64,000 nt of DNA, from contig NZ_JAFBEV010000003.1 of assembly GCF_016908935.1 (NCBI RefSeq), forward strand, positions 1 to 64,000, read 5' to 3'. Of this stretch, positions 47,507-57,613 are shown piece after piece. Every line of letters starts with the position of its first letter. Within the stretch, counting starts at the first letter, position 1. Below the pieces are notes generated by a model. The model was given only the letters and a program-made list of their open reading frames with translations, had not been told where the DNA came from and made no database searches. This stretch comes from Sporolactobacillus spathodeae (GTDB lineage: Bacteria; Bacillota; Bacilli; Bacillales; Sporolactobacillaceae). The translations under genes were made by a program, and so were the position numbers.

Positions 47507-48766
47507 TTGGAAACATTAATTGTCGTTGTGATAATCTTCGGCTTGCTTGTTTCGATTCATGAATTCGGACATCTTGTTGTAGCCAAACGTTCGGGTATCC
47601 TGTGTCGCGAATATGCGATTGGCTTTGGGCCAAAGCTTTTCGCCGTTAAAAAGGGCGAGACGGTTTATACACTCCGACTGCTGCCAATCGGCGGTTATGT
47701 GCGAATGGCAGGGGAAGACCCGGAAATCGTTGACGTGAAGCCAGGACAGAGCATCGGCGTTTTTTTTGATCGCTCAGGCAAGGTAAACCGCCTCGTTATT
47801 GATCATCTCGAGAGCTATCCGGACGCGCGTTTTATGACTGTTGAGCATTGCGATTTGGAAAGAGAGCTCGTTGTTACGGGTTATGAAGAAGAAGATGGAC
47901 CGCTGGTACGCTACTCGGTTGATCATGAAGCGACTTATGTTTCGGACCACCAGGATTTTCAAATAGCGCCGATTGATCGGCAGTTTTCATCAAAATCGCT
48001 ACCGAAGCGCTTTTTGACGATCTTCGCTGGCCCGTTTATGAATCTCGTGCTCGCTGTTGTTATCTTTATCATTTATTTCAATATTGCCGGTATTCCATCT
48101 GATGCACCACAGCTCGGCAAACTCATTGCTGGTTATCCGGCAGAACAGGCTGGACTTCATTCAGGCGACCAAGTGTTGCGGCTGAATGGGACGAAAATGG
48201 ATAGCTGGACGGCTATCACTAAATATATAGAACCACGCCCGAAACAGAAAATCACTTTTCAAATCCGCCGTGACGGACACGTGAAATCCATAGATCTTGT
48301 GACACGGACACGAACGGGGAATGGTCAGACAATTGGTGTGATTGGCGTCTACCAGCCCAATTATTATTCGTTACCGGATTCATTGAAGATGAGTGTGTCA
48401 CAGACTTTTTTCTGGATTAAAATGGAACTTCAGGGACTCGGAAAACTTGTTTCCGGCGGATTCAATTTGAATCAGTTATCCGGCCCGGTCGGCATCTATC
48501 ATGCGACTGGAGAAGTCGTTGCTCAGGGACTGATTCTTGTCTTGAACTGGACAGCCTTCCTTAGCATCAATCTTGCCGTGATCAACCTGCTGCCGTTGCC
48601 TGCGCTCGATGGCGGACGCTTGTTTTTCTTGATTGTTGAAGCACTGCGTGGCAAACCGGTTGAACCGCAAAAAGAAGCGTTCGTTCATTTTGTCGGTTTT
48701 GCCTTGTTGATGGTGCTGATGCTACTCGTGACGTGGAACGACATTCAACATCTTTTTAATCCTTAA
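47507..48766 (+). CDS. rasP: Site-2 protease RasP (RseP family)
   Basis: Intramembrane zinc metalloprotease that cleaves anti-sigma factors and signal-peptide remnants. HEFGH zinc motif in the first transmembrane helix; a PDZ domain (about residues 195-275); second zinc-site motif NLLPLPALDGGRLFF. 419 aa (422 in B. subtilis). The TTG at 47507 lies eight bases after AGAGGTGA and gives the family N-terminus; GTG 47495 is less likely. Confidence 0.96.
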   Translation: METLIVVVIIFGLLVSIHEFGHLVVAKRSGILCREYAIGFGPKLFAVKKGETVYTLRLLPIGGYVRMAGEDPEIVDVKPGQSIGVFFDRSGKVNRLVIDHLESYPDARFMTVEHCDLERELVVTGYEEEDGPLVRYSVDHEATYVSDHQDFQIAPIDRQFSSKSLPKRFLTIFAGPFMNLVLAVVIFIIYFNIAGIPSDAPQLGKLIAGYPAEQAGLHSGDQVLRLNGTKMDSWTAITKYIEPRPKQKITFQIRRDGHVKSIDLVTRTRTGNGQTIGVIGVYQPNYYSLPDSLKMSVSQTFFWIKMELQGLGKLVSGGFNLNQLSGPVGIYHATGEVVAQGLILVLNWTAFLSINLAVINLLPLPALDGGRLFFLIVEALRGKPVEPQKEAFVHFVGFALLMVLMLLVTWNDIQHLFNP

Positions 48767-48807
48767 CTTTGTTTCGGACGTCTAGCAAGTTCTGGGGACG
48801 CTCGTGG

Positions 48808-48855
48808 CGAATACAGCATGGGTACAGCGGATGCAAAATTTTAAAGGAACTCTTG
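48808..48855. repeat. Possible internally deleted repeat (copy G)
   Basis: GCGAATACAGCATGGGT joined to AGCGGATGCAAAATTTTAAA, then GGAACT, resembles the left and right flanks of the structured repeat with the GC-rich core missing, like copy B. Short, so the match could be chance. Confidence 0.35.
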
Positions 48856-48885
48856 TATTGATTCTTTTTGATTGAGGTGCGACTA

Positions 48886-50517
48886 ATGAAACAGAGCCAA
48901 ATGTTTATACCGACTTTGAAAGAAACTCCGGCTGACGCGGAATCTGCCAGTCATCAATTTCTGCTTCGTGGCGGCTATATCCGCCAGAATGCGGCGGGTA
49001 TTTACTCTTACCTGCCACTTGGCTATAAAATTATTAAAAAAATCGAAACAATTATTCGTGAAGAGATGGATCGTACAGGTGCTCAGGAATTGCTGATGCC
49101 GGCGATGCAACCTGCGGAACTATGGCATGAGTCGGGGCGTTGGGATGTTTACGGACCGGAATTAATGCGATTAAAAGATCGCCATGGTCGTGAATTTGCA
49201 ATGGGAGCAACTGGTGAGGAATTAATCACCAGCCTTGTTCGTGATACGTTGAATACGTATAAGAAATTGCCGACAACACTCTACCAGATTCAAACGAAAT
49301 ACCGCGATGAAAAAAGGCCGCGATTCGGTCTCTTGCGCGGTCGTGAATTCATCATGAAAGATGCTTACTCTTTTCATGCGGAAACAGATACGCTGGATGA
49401 TGTTTATTGGGCGATGTATCACGCTTATCAGCGTGTTTTTGAACGTTGCGGCTTGAAATTTCGTGCTGTGTTGGCTGACTCTGGGGCTATCGGCGGCAAA
49501 GATACGCACGAGTTCCAAGCGCTTGCGGCAATCGGCGAAGATACGATTGCGTATTCCGATGGCTCGGATTACGCCGCAAATCTCGAAATGGCTGAAGTGA
49601 TCGATGTACCGAAGGAGAAACCAGTCGGACAGCCGCTTAAGAAAATCGCAGGGAATAGCGGAACAGAATCACTTGCCGTGCACTGGTTCAAAACACGTGA
49701 GGCAACCCTTGCTGTTTTCCTCCGTGCGGAAGATGAAGTTAATGATGTCAAGGTGAAAAACTATCTCGGCGCTGATATGATCGAAGCGTTAACAGATGAA
49801 AAACTGGATGCCGTTCATCCGTTAGCTGGCGTCCGGGTTCTTGCGGATAACGCGCTGAAAGCAATTGCTGACGGCGTCTTCTACAATAAGGCAGAAGAGA
49901 CAACTTACGCCGAGCTCGATCCGTCACGCGACTTGCCAATCGAAGCTTTTGCAGATTTCCGTTTTATTAAAGAAGGCGATCCGTCTCCGGACGGCAAGGG
50001 AACCATTCGTTTTGCCAAGGGGATAGAAATTGGTCAAATTTTCAAACTCGGCACAAAATATTCAGAGGCCATGGGCGCTTATTTTCTTGACGACGCGGGC
50101 AAAAGCAAACCGCTGATTATGGGTTGCTATGGCATCGGTATTTCACGCACGCTGTCTGCTGTCTGCGAACAATACCATGATCAGAATGGTTTGATTTGGC
50201 CGAAAGATTTGGCGCCGTTTACCGTGCATCTGATTACAATGAATATGAAAAATGAGGCGCAAAAACAGTTATCCGCAGAACTCTATCAAAGTCTCCTTGA
50301 AAAAGGATATGATGTGCTCTGGGATGATCGCAAGGAACGACCTGGCGTGAAATTTGCCGATAGTGAATTGATCGGTTCGCCAGTGCAGCTGGTTGTCGGC
50401 AAAAAAGCGGATGAAGGAATCATTGAAATCAGCCGCAGGTCAGACAGTGAGCGGAAAGAATGTGCGGTTCATAACTTGCTTGAGCAGGTTAATGCTTTGC
50501 TTCAAACGTCTCATTAA
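48886..50517 (+). CDS. proS: Prolyl-tRNA synthetase
   Basis: Class II synthetase of the bacterial type with an inserted editing domain (about residues 225-380). Motifs: TGAQELLMPAMQPAELWHES, RDEKRPRFGLLRGREFIMKD, and GCYGIGISRTLSAV; C-terminal anticodon-binding domain. 543 aa, slightly shorter than the 564 aa of B. subtilis. ATG at 48886 after TGAGGTG. Confidence 0.97.
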   Translation: MKQSQMFIPTLKETPADAESASHQFLLRGGYIRQNAAGIYSYLPLGYKIIKKIETIIREEMDRTGAQELLMPAMQPAELWHESGRWDVYGPELMRLKDRHGREFAMGATGEELITSLVRDTLNTYKKLPTTLYQIQTKYRDEKRPRFGLLRGREFIMKDAYSFHAETDTLDDVYWAMYHAYQRVFERCGLKFRAVLADSGAIGGKDTHEFQALAAIGEDTIAYSDGSDYAANLEMAEVIDVPKEKPVGQPLKKIAGNSGTESLAVHWFKTREATLAVFLRAEDEVNDVKVKNYLGADMIEALTDEKLDAVHPLAGVRVLADNALKAIADGVFYNKAEETTYAELDPSRDLPIEAFADFRFIKEGDPSPDGKGTIRFAKGIEIGQIFKLGTKYSEAMGAYFLDDAGKSKPLIMGCYGIGISRTLSAVCEQYHDQNGLIWPKDLAPFTVHLITMNMKNEAQKQLSAELYQSLLEKGYDVLWDDRKERPGVKFADSELIGSPVQLVVGKKADEGIIEISRRSDSERKECAVHNLLEQVNALLQTSH

Positions 50518-50846
50518 TTTTTCAAAGTAATTTTTCTTGAAACCAAAGCGGCTATCTCTGCCGTTAATGAATCGGAGAAAAAAGGGCGCACGTAGAAAGC
50601 GTCCTTTTCCTTTTTTAAAATCGATTCACTGATGCTTTGCCGACTAGTCAAGCCGTATATTTTTTAGTACGATTAAGATAAAACATTGAAGAATCATTTG
50701 TATTGATCCGACTCAAATAAAAAGAAACTGTCGTCGGTCAAGTTCTTAGGACGCGCGGAACATTCATTTCTTGAAAAGTTATTTTACTGAAATCTTTACA
50801 ATCAAGCGTTAAACAGAGAACAGATGAGGGGAGTGCGAGAGAACTA
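50518..50846 (+). other. proS-polC intergenic region
   Basis: 329 bases. Apart from the proS terminator I see no gene and no promoter with good spacing. Confidence 0.5.
50579..50617 (+). terminator. Intrinsic terminator downstream of proS
   Basis: AAAAGGGCGC paired with GCGTCCTTTT around a 9-base loop, followed by CCTTTTTT. Confidence 0.8.
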
Positions 50847-53800
50847 ATGGTTGAAGAAAGTGCCAAAGCGTCGCGCTGGCAGATTCTGATGGAGCAATTG
50901 GAAGTGCCTGAAGAATGGCGTCGGCTCTATTTCATGGACGGGGAAATTGATAAGCTGTCGGTTTACCGTCAAGAGAAACGCTGGCATTTTGATTTGATGA
51001 TGCAGAGCATTCTACCAGCAGATGTTCTTGATTGGCTCAAAAGCCGGATGAATGAAAAATTTCATGCCATTGTACCCGAGGTGACTGTCGCGGTTCAAGC
51101 CCGTGATCATCAGACACAAGATGAGCGGTTCAGTGAGTACTGGCCGGGTCTGCGAACAGTGCTCGCGACACAATTTCCTGCGTTAAAGGCGGTACTTGCC
51201 GATCAACAGCCTGTCGTTCGTGAGAATCAGCTACTGATCAGCGCGACAAATGATGCTGAAGCAGGGCTGGTAAAACGGAAGCTGCCTCATGTGATTAACG
51301 ATTTCCTGCGTCCAGCTGGTTTTAGCCCGCTTGTGCTCTCGGTCAAGATTAATACGGAAGAGAAATCAAAGGCTTACGACAGCTTTATCAAACAAAGAGA
51401 GCAGGAAGATCAGCAGAAAGTGCTGCAGGCTGTTGCCGAAAGAGAGACAGCACGCCAGGAAGCATCAGCTACTGAAGCAAATGAACCGTTTAAATTTGGT
51501 TATGCCATTCAAGATGAGCCGGTTTCAATCACTACGATCCAAGATGAAGAGCGACGAATGACAATCGAGGGTTATGTCTTTGACTCGGAAACACGTGAAC
51601 TTCGTAGCGGACGTACCTTGCTTTTGTTTAAACTAACCGACTACACAGATTCCCTGGCTGTTAAAGTGTTTTCTCGCGACAAGGAAGATGCGGCGCGTTT
51701 TGCCGACTTTCACAAGGGCATTTGGGTGAAGGTACGTGGCGGTGTGCAGAATGACAGTTTTATGCGCGATCTTGTGATGATTGCAAACGATATCGAGGAA
51801 ATTGCGCCGCATAAGAAGATGGATACAGCTCCTGACGGAGAGAAACGAGTCGAATTACACGCTCATACTGTAATGAGTCAAATGGATGCTGTAGTGACTG
51901 CTTCAGCTTTGATCAAAAGGGCGAAACAATGGGGACATCCGGCGATCGCTATAACCGATCATGGTGTCGCCCAATCCTATCCTGAGGCATATTCAGCTGG
52001 GCAGAAAAACGGTATTAAGGTCATTTATGGTGTGGAAGCGAACCTTATTGATGATGGGGTACCGATTGCTTATAATCTGGCGCATCGCTCGCTTGACGAG
52101 GCGACTTATGTTGTGTTTGACGTCGAGACAACTGGTTTATCGGCCGTCTATGATACGATTATTGAGCTGGCGGCTGTTAAAATCAAGAATGGCGAAGTGT
52201 TGGAAAAATTTGATAAATTTGCGAATCCGCATCATCCGTTGCCTGAGAAAATTATTGAATTGACTAGTATAACCGATGAGATGTTAAAAGACGCACCTGA
52301 CGCCAGTGTGGTTGTCGAAGCATTTAGATCATTTGCTGGCGATGCGATTCTTGTTGCACATAATGCGACTTTCGATATGGGTTTTTTAAACACGGCTTAC
52401 AAGAAGCTAGGCTTTGAGGACGCTGATAACCCATGGATGGATACTCTAGAACTCGGACGCTTTCTCTATCCGGATTTTAAAAACCATAAATTGGACACGC
52501 TCTGTAAGGCGTTCAATATCGAATTGACCCATCATCACCGAGCGATTTATGATACAGAAGCGACTGGATATCTGGCATGGAAAATGATAAAGGATGCGGC
52601 AGACAAGGGCATGCTTTATCACGATCAGCTGAATGATGAACTTGGTAAGGGGAATCTAGATCGCATTCGTCCATCACATATTATTCTGCTTGTGAAAAAC
52701 CAGACCGGATTGAAGAATCTGTACAAACTGATTACATTATCTCATGTACAATATTTCTTCCGTGTGCCACGGATTCCGCGTTCGCTCCTGACGAAATATA
52801 GAGAGGGACTTATCGTTGGATCGGGCTGCGACAAAGGTGAATTATTCGAAACAATGATGCAAAAGTCAGCGGAGGCAGCCGAAAAAGTTGCAGCTTTCTA
52901 CGACTATATTGAGATCCAACCGCCGTCCAATTACGCCCATCTTGTGGAAAGAGGGATTGTGCGCGATGAACTGGCGCTTAAAGATGTGATGCAGAAGCTC
53001 GTGGCGCTTGGTGAAAAGCTCGATAAACCAGTTGTCGCAACGGGTGACGTGCATTATCTTGATGAGCATGACAAGATATACCGGAAAATTTTAATTGGTT
53101 CACAGGCAGGTAATCCACTCAACCGTCAGGTGCAGCCAGATGTCCATTTTCGAACGACCGACGAGATGCTTGATGCGATGCGCTTTCTCGGCGAGGAGCA
53201 AGCGAAGAAAGTTGTATCCTTTAATCCGCAGGCGATTGCCGACTCGATCGAAGACGTGCTGCCAGTAAAAGATAAGCTGTATACACCAACGATAGATGGG
53301 GCAGAAGAAGAAGTTCGCGATAAAACGAATGCGCGGGCGCACGCATTGTATGGTGAAAATTTGCCGGAGCTTGTTGAAAAAAGGCTCGATAAAGAATTGA
53401 AGAGTATTATCGGTCACGGGTTCTCAGTCATTTATCTGATCGCGCATAAATTGGTGAAAAAGTCGCTTTCTGACGGCTATCTTGTTGGCTCTCGAGGGTC
53501 GGTTGGCTCTTCACTTGTCGCGACGATGCTTGAAATCACAGAAGTCAATCCACTGCCACCGCATTACCTCTGCCCAGAGTGTCATCACGTTGAATTCTTT
53601 ACTGATGGTTCAGTTGCCTGCGGTTTCGACTTGCCGGATAAAGCGTGCCCGGAATGTAGCACAATGATGAAAAAAGAGGGTCATGATATTCCCTTTGAAA
53701 CGTTCCTTGGTTTTAAAGGGGACAAAGTTCCCGATATCGATTTGAATTTTTCTGGCGATTATCAACCCGTTGCGCATAACTACACAAAAGTTCTTTTTGG

Positions 53801-55151
53801 TGAGGACAAGGTCTATCGGGCAGGAACGATTGGCACAATTGCCGATAAAACAGCTTACGGCTATGTTAAAGGCTATGAAGAGGATACGGGCAGCCATTTC
53901 CGTGCGGCGGAACGCGATCGACTGGCTGCCGGTTGCACTGGAGCGAAACGGACAACCGGGCAGCATCCAGGCGGCATTGTCGTTGTGCCCCGTGATATGG
54001 AAATCTATGATTTCACACCGGTTCAATATCCGGCTGATGATAAAACTGCTGAATGGCGAACGACCCATTTCGACTTCCATTCGATTCACGACAATATCTT
54101 GAAGCTTGATATTCTAGGCCATGACGATCCAACCGTTATTCGCATGCTTCAAGATTTAAGCGGGATTGATCCAAAAACAATTCCGGTTGACGACAAGGAA
54201 GTCATGAAAATATTCAGTACCACCGAGTCGCTTGGCGTGACACCTGAGCAAATTCGCTGCAAGGTCGGCACACTCGGGATCCCTGAATTTGGTACCCGTT
54301 TTGTTCGCCAAATGCTGGAAGATACGAAGCCAACTTCTTTTGCCGAACTGGTTCAAATATCTGGACTGTCGCATGGAACCGATGTATGGCTCGGTAATGC
54401 GCAAACCTTGATTAATGATGGCACCTGTGTGCTAAGGGATGTGATCTCCTGCCGTGACGACATCATGATCGATTTGATGCACAAAGGGCTTGAGCCGTCA
54501 CATGCGTTTAAGATCATGGAATCGGTCCGCAAAGGCAAAGGGCTTATTGATGACTGGATAGCTGAAATGAAGGAAAACAATGTGCCGAAATGGTATATGG
54601 AATCCTGCCTCAAGATTAAATATATGTTCCCGAAAGCGCACGCAACCGCTTATGTCTTGATGGCGTTCCGAATTTCTTATTTCAAAGTGCATTACCCGGT
54701 TTTATTCTATGCAACCTATTTCAGTGTGCGTGCGGATGATTTTGATGTCGATGTCATGCGGCACGGATCAAAAGCAATTGTCGCTAAGCTGGAAGAGATC
54801 GAAAGAAAAGGCAATGACGCGCTACCAAAAGAAAAAAGCCTTTTAACTGTTCTTGAGGTCGCATTGGAAATGTGTGAACGCGGCTTATCTTTTCAAGGCG
54901 TTGACCTCTACCGATCGGATGCAACCCGCTTTCTCGTCGATGGCGATTCATTAATTCCGCCGTTTAATGCTATTCCCGGCGTTGGAACGAACGCGGCTAA
55001 GGCAATTGCCAAAGCACGTGAGGAAGGCGAATTTCTCTCGAAAGAGGATCTTCAAAAACGCGCCAAAGTATCAAAAACGATCATGGAATATCTTGAAGGC
55101 CAAGGTTGCCTCGAAGGCATGCCGGATGCGAATCAATTATCTCTGTTTTAG
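50847..55151 (+). CDS. polC: DNA polymerase III alpha subunit, PolC type
   Basis: Replicative polymerase of low-GC Gram-positives with built-in 3'-5' exonuclease. Order: N-terminal domain, OB fold (about residues 235-330), PHP domain ([20 protein letters not shown]) interrupted by the exonuclease ([20 protein letters not shown]), then polymerase core with [12 protein letters not shown] and [14 protein letters not shown]. 1434 aa (1437 in B. subtilis). The C-terminus ends QLSLF, a beta-clamp-binding peptide. ATG after GAGGGGAG. Confidence 0.98.
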   Translation: MVEESAKASRWQILMEQLEVPEEWRRLYFMDGEIDKLSVYRQEKRWHFDLMMQSILPADVLDWLKSRMNEKFHAIVPEVTVAVQARDHQTQDERFSEYWPGLRTVLATQFPALKAVLADQQPVVRENQLLISATNDAEAGLVKRKLPHVINDFLRPAGFSPLVLSVKINTEEKSKAYDSFIKQREQEDQQKVLQAVAERETARQEASATEANEPFKFGYAIQDEPVSITTIQDEERRMTIEGYVFDSETRELRSGRTLLLFKLTDYTDSLAVKVFSRDKEDAARFADFHKGIWVKVRGGVQNDSFMRDLVMIANDIEEIAPHKKMDTAPDGEKRVELHAHTVMSQMDAVVTASALIKRAKQWGHPAIAITDHGVAQSYPEAYSAGQKNGIKVIYGVEANLIDDGVPIAYNLAHRSLDEATYVVFDVETTGLSAVYDTIIELAAVKIKNGEVLEKFDKFANPHHPLPEKIIELTSITDEMLKDAPDASVVVEAFRSFAGDAILVAHNATFDMGFLNTAYKKLGFEDADNPWMDTLELGRFLYPDFKNHKLDTLCKAFNIELTHHHRAIYDTEATGYLAWKMIKDAADKGMLYHDQLNDELGKGNLDRIRPSHIILLVKNQTGLKNLYKLITLSHVQYFFRVPRIPRSLLTKYREGLIVGSGCDKGELFETMMQKSAEAAEKVAAFYDYIEIQPPSNYAHLVERGIVRDELALKDVMQKLVALGEKLDKPVVATGDVHYLDEHDKIYRKILIGSQAGNPLNRQVQPDVHFRTTDEMLDAMRFLGEEQAKKVVSFNPQAIADSIEDVLPVKDKLYTPTIDGAEEEVRDKTNARAHALYGENLPELVEKRLDKELKSIIGHGFSVIYLIAHKLVKKSLSDGYLVGSRGSVGSSLVATMLEITEVNPLPPHYLCPECHHVEFFTDGSVACGFDLPDKACPECSTMMKKEGHDIPFETFLGFKGDKVPDIDLNFSGDYQPVAHNYTKVLFGEDKVYRAGTIGTIADKTAYGYVKGYEEDTGSHFRAAERDRLAAGCTGAKRTTGQHPGGIVVVPRDMEIYDFTPVQYPADDKTAEWRTTHFDFHSIHDNILKLDILGHDDPTVIRMLQDLSGIDPKTIPVDDKEVMKIFSTTESLGVTPEQIRCKVGTLGIPEFGTRFVRQMLEDTKPTSFAELVQISGLSHGTDVWLGNAQTLINDGTCVLRDVISCRDDIMIDLMHKGLEPSHAFKIMESVRKGKGLIDDWIAEMKENNVPKWYMESCLKIKYMFPKAHATAYVLMAFRISYFKVHYPVLFYATYFSVRADDFDVDVMRHGSKAIVAKLEEIERKGNDALPKEKSLLTVLEVALEMCERGLSFQGVDLYRSDATRFLVDGDSLIPPFNAIPGVGTNAAKAIAKAREEGEFLSKEDLQKRAKVSKTIMEYLEGQGCLEGMPDANQLSLF

Positions 55152-55234
55152 TTGATAGTTGAGCGTGATAAAGATTAAGAACAGGTAACACATGCTGCAT
55201 CATTAATCGCAAAAAGGTTCGTTTCTCGCGATTG

Positions 55235-55263
55235 TTGCCTGTTTGCAACGGGTATGATATAGT
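55235..55263 (+). promoter_or_regulatory. Candidate promoter of the rimP-nusA-infB operon
   Basis: TTGCCT (55235-55240), 17-base spacer, TATAGT (55258-55263), upstream of a leader hairpin at 55295. Confidence 0.5.
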
Positions 55264-55294
55264 GTTTATGGAAATACTGGAAATAGTTCGTGAG

Positions 55295-55323
55295 AAAGAG
55301 TGGGAATTTCCCGCTCTTTTGTT
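55295..55323 (+). terminator. Terminator-like hairpin in the rimP leader
   Basis: AAGAGTGGG pairs with CCCGCTCTT around a short AATTT loop and is followed by T residues. It lies between the candidate promoter and the rimP start, so it may act as an attenuator (for example through NusA) rather than as the polC terminator. Confidence 0.6.
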
Positions 55324-55340
55324 TTCGAAGGGGGTTGAAC

Positions 55341-55811
55341 ATGGCTGGCACAATTGCGAAAGTTACCGATGAATTAATCGCACCGATTTTGACTGAACTT
55401 GGTCTCGAACTTGTCGACATTGAGTTTGTCAAAGAAGGTCAGAATCGCTTCTTGCGTGTTTTCATTGATTCACCGCAAGGGGTGGATCTGGATATGTGTG
55501 CGGCGGTCAGCGAGAAATTAAGCGAGAAGTTGGATACAGCGGATCCGATAAAAGAAGCCTATTTCCTGGAAGTTTCGTCTGCTGGGGCCGAACGACCGCT
55601 AAAGAAATATCAGGATTATCTCAAAGCAGTCGGCAAGGACGTTCATCTGACAACCTATGAACCGATTAATGGTTCGAAAATCTTCGAAGGAAAACTGACT
55701 GCTGTCAGCGAAGATGCGGTGACGCTTGCGGTCCGAAATAAAACAAGAGTGGATGAAGTGGCATTGCCCTTTGAAAAGATAGCAAGCGGCAGGCTTGCGA
55801 TTCTCTTCTAA
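55341..55811 (+). CDS. rimP: Ribosome maturation factor RimP
   Basis: 30S assembly factor. Signature LGLELVDIEFVKEGQNRFLR, VSSAGAERPLKK, and a C-terminal SH3-like strand domain. 156 aa, same as B. subtilis. ATG at 55341 after GAAGGGGG; an upstream in-frame ATG lies inside the leader hairpin and is rejected. Confidence 0.97.
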   Translation: MAGTIAKVTDELIAPILTELGLELVDIEFVKEGQNRFLRVFIDSPQGVDLDMCAAVSEKLSEKLDTADPIKEAYFLEVSSAGAERPLKKYQDYLKAVGKDVHLTTYEPINGSKIFEGKLTAVSEDAVTLAVRNKTRVDEVALPFEKIASGRLAILF

Positions 55812-55847
55812 GTGGGTCATGCCCTTGTAAAAAAGGGGAGAGAAAGA

Positions 55848-56999
55848 ATGAGCAGTGATCTTATTGAAGCGATGGCGGCTCTGGAAAAAGACAAGGGAAT
55901 CAGCAAAGAAGTTCTACTGGATGCGCTTGAAGCCGCGCTGATTTCCGCCTATAAACGGAATTTTGATCAAGCACAGAATGTTCGTGTGGACATCAATGAA
56001 GGTATCGGTCAAATCAAAGTTTTCGCCCGTAAAGAAGTGGTTGAAGCGGCTGAAGATAATACCGAACAGATTTCACTGGATGACGCAAAAAAACTGAATC
56101 CACATTATCAGGTCGGCGATACTGTTGAAGTTGAGGTAACACCGCGAAACTTCGGCCGTATCGCAGCTCAGACAGCGAAACAAGTGGTAACGCAGCGCGT
56201 CCGCGAAGCCGAACGTAGCGTCATTTATTCTGAATTCATTGATCGCGCCGATGATATTATGACCGGTATCGTTCAACGGGTGGACCATCGGTTTATTTAT
56301 GTTGACCTGGGACGGGTTGAAGCACTTCTGCCACTGTCTGAACAAATGCCAAATGAAACTTACCATCCGCATGACCGAATCAAAGTCTACCTTACAAAAG
56401 TCGAAAATGCGAAAAAAGGACCAATGATTACTGTATCAAGGACACATCCTGGTCTTTTAAAACGTCTTTTCGAACTTGAAGTACCGGAAATCTTTGATGG
56501 CACGGTAGAGATCAAATCGATTTCACGAGAAGCCGGAGACCGATCAAAAATTGCTGTTTATGCTGCTGATCCGGAAGTCGATGCTGTCGGCGCTTGTGTT
56601 GGCCAGAAGGGTGCTCGTGTACAGACGATTGTGAATGAGCTTAAAGGCGAAAAAATAGATATTGTCGGCTGGTCAGAAGATCCCGTAGTCTATGTTGCCA
56701 ATGCGCTTAGTCCGTCCAAGGTTGTTCAGGTGATTGTTCACGAGGAAGACAAGGCAACAACCGTTATCGTTCCGGATTATCAACTGTCGCTTGCCATTGG
56801 CAAAAAAGGGCAGAATGCCCGCCTCGCAGCGAAACTGACCGGATGGAAAATCGATATTAAGAGCGAATCTGAAGCAGAAGAGAACGGAATCCTGGATGCC
56901 TATGCGGATGAAAAGGATGCCGAAGAGATTCAGGACGCAGAGATCGACGCTTTGGGCAATGCAGCTAATCAGGCAGATACTCCTAAAGAAGACGACTAA
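55848..56999 (+). CDS. nusA: Transcription elongation/termination factor NusA
   Basis: RNA polymerase-binding factor for pausing, termination and antitermination. N-terminal domain, S1 domain (about residues 135-200), then two KH domains (DAVGACVGQKGARVQTIVNE and LAIGKKGQNARLAAKLTGWK). 383 aa with an acidic C-terminal tail; 371 in B. subtilis. AAGGGGAGAG before the ATG. Confidence 0.97.
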   Translation: MSSDLIEAMAALEKDKGISKEVLLDALEAALISAYKRNFDQAQNVRVDINEGIGQIKVFARKEVVEAAEDNTEQISLDDAKKLNPHYQVGDTVEVEVTPRNFGRIAAQTAKQVVTQRVREAERSVIYSEFIDRADDIMTGIVQRVDHRFIYVDLGRVEALLPLSEQMPNETYHPHDRIKVYLTKVENAKKGPMITVSRTHPGLLKRLFELEVPEIFDGTVEIKSISREAGDRSKIAVYAADPEVDAVGACVGQKGARVQTIVNELKGEKIDIVGWSEDPVVYVANALSPSKVVQVIVHEEDKATTVIVPDYQLSLAIGKKGQNARLAAKLTGWKIDIKSESEAEENGILDAYADEKDAEEIQDAEIDALGNAANQADTPKEDD

Positions 57000-57014
57000 G
57001 GAGGCTTAAAATCT

Positions 57015-57305
57015 ATGCCGAAATTAAGAAAGATTCCGATGCGCAAATGTGTCGTCTGCCAGGAACAGGAAGACAAACGGCAATTGTTTCGCGTGGTTCG
57101 TTCGCCTGAAGGCGATGTTTTTCTTGATCTTACCGGGAAGAAAAATGGGCGCGGCGCTTATCTGTCCCAGAAGAAAGCGTGCATCGAAAAGGCGAAAAAT
57201 AAAAATTTGCTTTCGCGCCATTTAGGAACACCCGTTCCAGATCAGGTCTTTGACGACATGTTGCGTCTTGTGGAGGAGCGTTGCGTCGATGCCCCAAGCG
57301 AATGA
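57015..57305 (+). CDS. ylxR: YlxR family RNA-binding protein
   Basis: 96 aa. Family signature MRKCVVCQEQEDKRQLFRVV and GRGAYLSQKKACIEKAKNK. Basic; putative nucleic-acid binding, with a reported link to RNase P in other Firmicutes. AAGGAGGCT upstream. Its end overlaps ylxQ by 17 bases. Confidence 0.95.
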   Translation: MPKLRKIPMRKCVVCQEQEDKRQLFRVVRSPEGDVFLDLTGKKNGRGAYLSQKKACIEKAKNKNLLSRHLGTPVPDQVFDDMLRLVEERCVDAPSE

Positions 57306-57609
57306 CTGGCAACCGTTGCTCGGACTCGCAAAACGCGCCGGCAAGGTCGTTTCGGGAGAGGATACTGTGCTACGCTCGATTCGCGAACAAAAGGCTAAAC
57401 TCGTTCTTTTAGCTGAGGACGCATCTGATCGAACAAAGAAAACAATAACGAATAAATGCACGTTTTACCGCGTGCCACTCATTCAAGTGCCAGATCGCTT
57501 TGCCCTTGGCAAGGCCATTGGCCAGCCCGCACGGGTAATTGTTGCTATAGTGGATAGCCATTTTGCGGGAGGACTGATAGGACGACTTGAATCATCAATT
57601 CGGGGGTGA
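57289..57609 (+). CDS. ylxQ: L7Ae-type RNA-binding protein YlxQ
   Basis: About 106 aa, L7Ae/L30e fold: [20 protein letters not shown], then [14 protein letters not shown]. These proteins bind kink-turn RNA. GGAGG lies twelve bases upstream, rather far, so start confidence is moderate. Confidence 0.93.
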   Translation: MPQANDWQPLLGLAKRAGKVVSGEDTVLRSIREQKAKLVLLAEDASDRTKKTITNKCTFYRVPLIQVPDRFALGKAIGQPARVIVAIVDSHFAGGLIGRLESSIRG

Positions 57610-57613
57610 ATCT

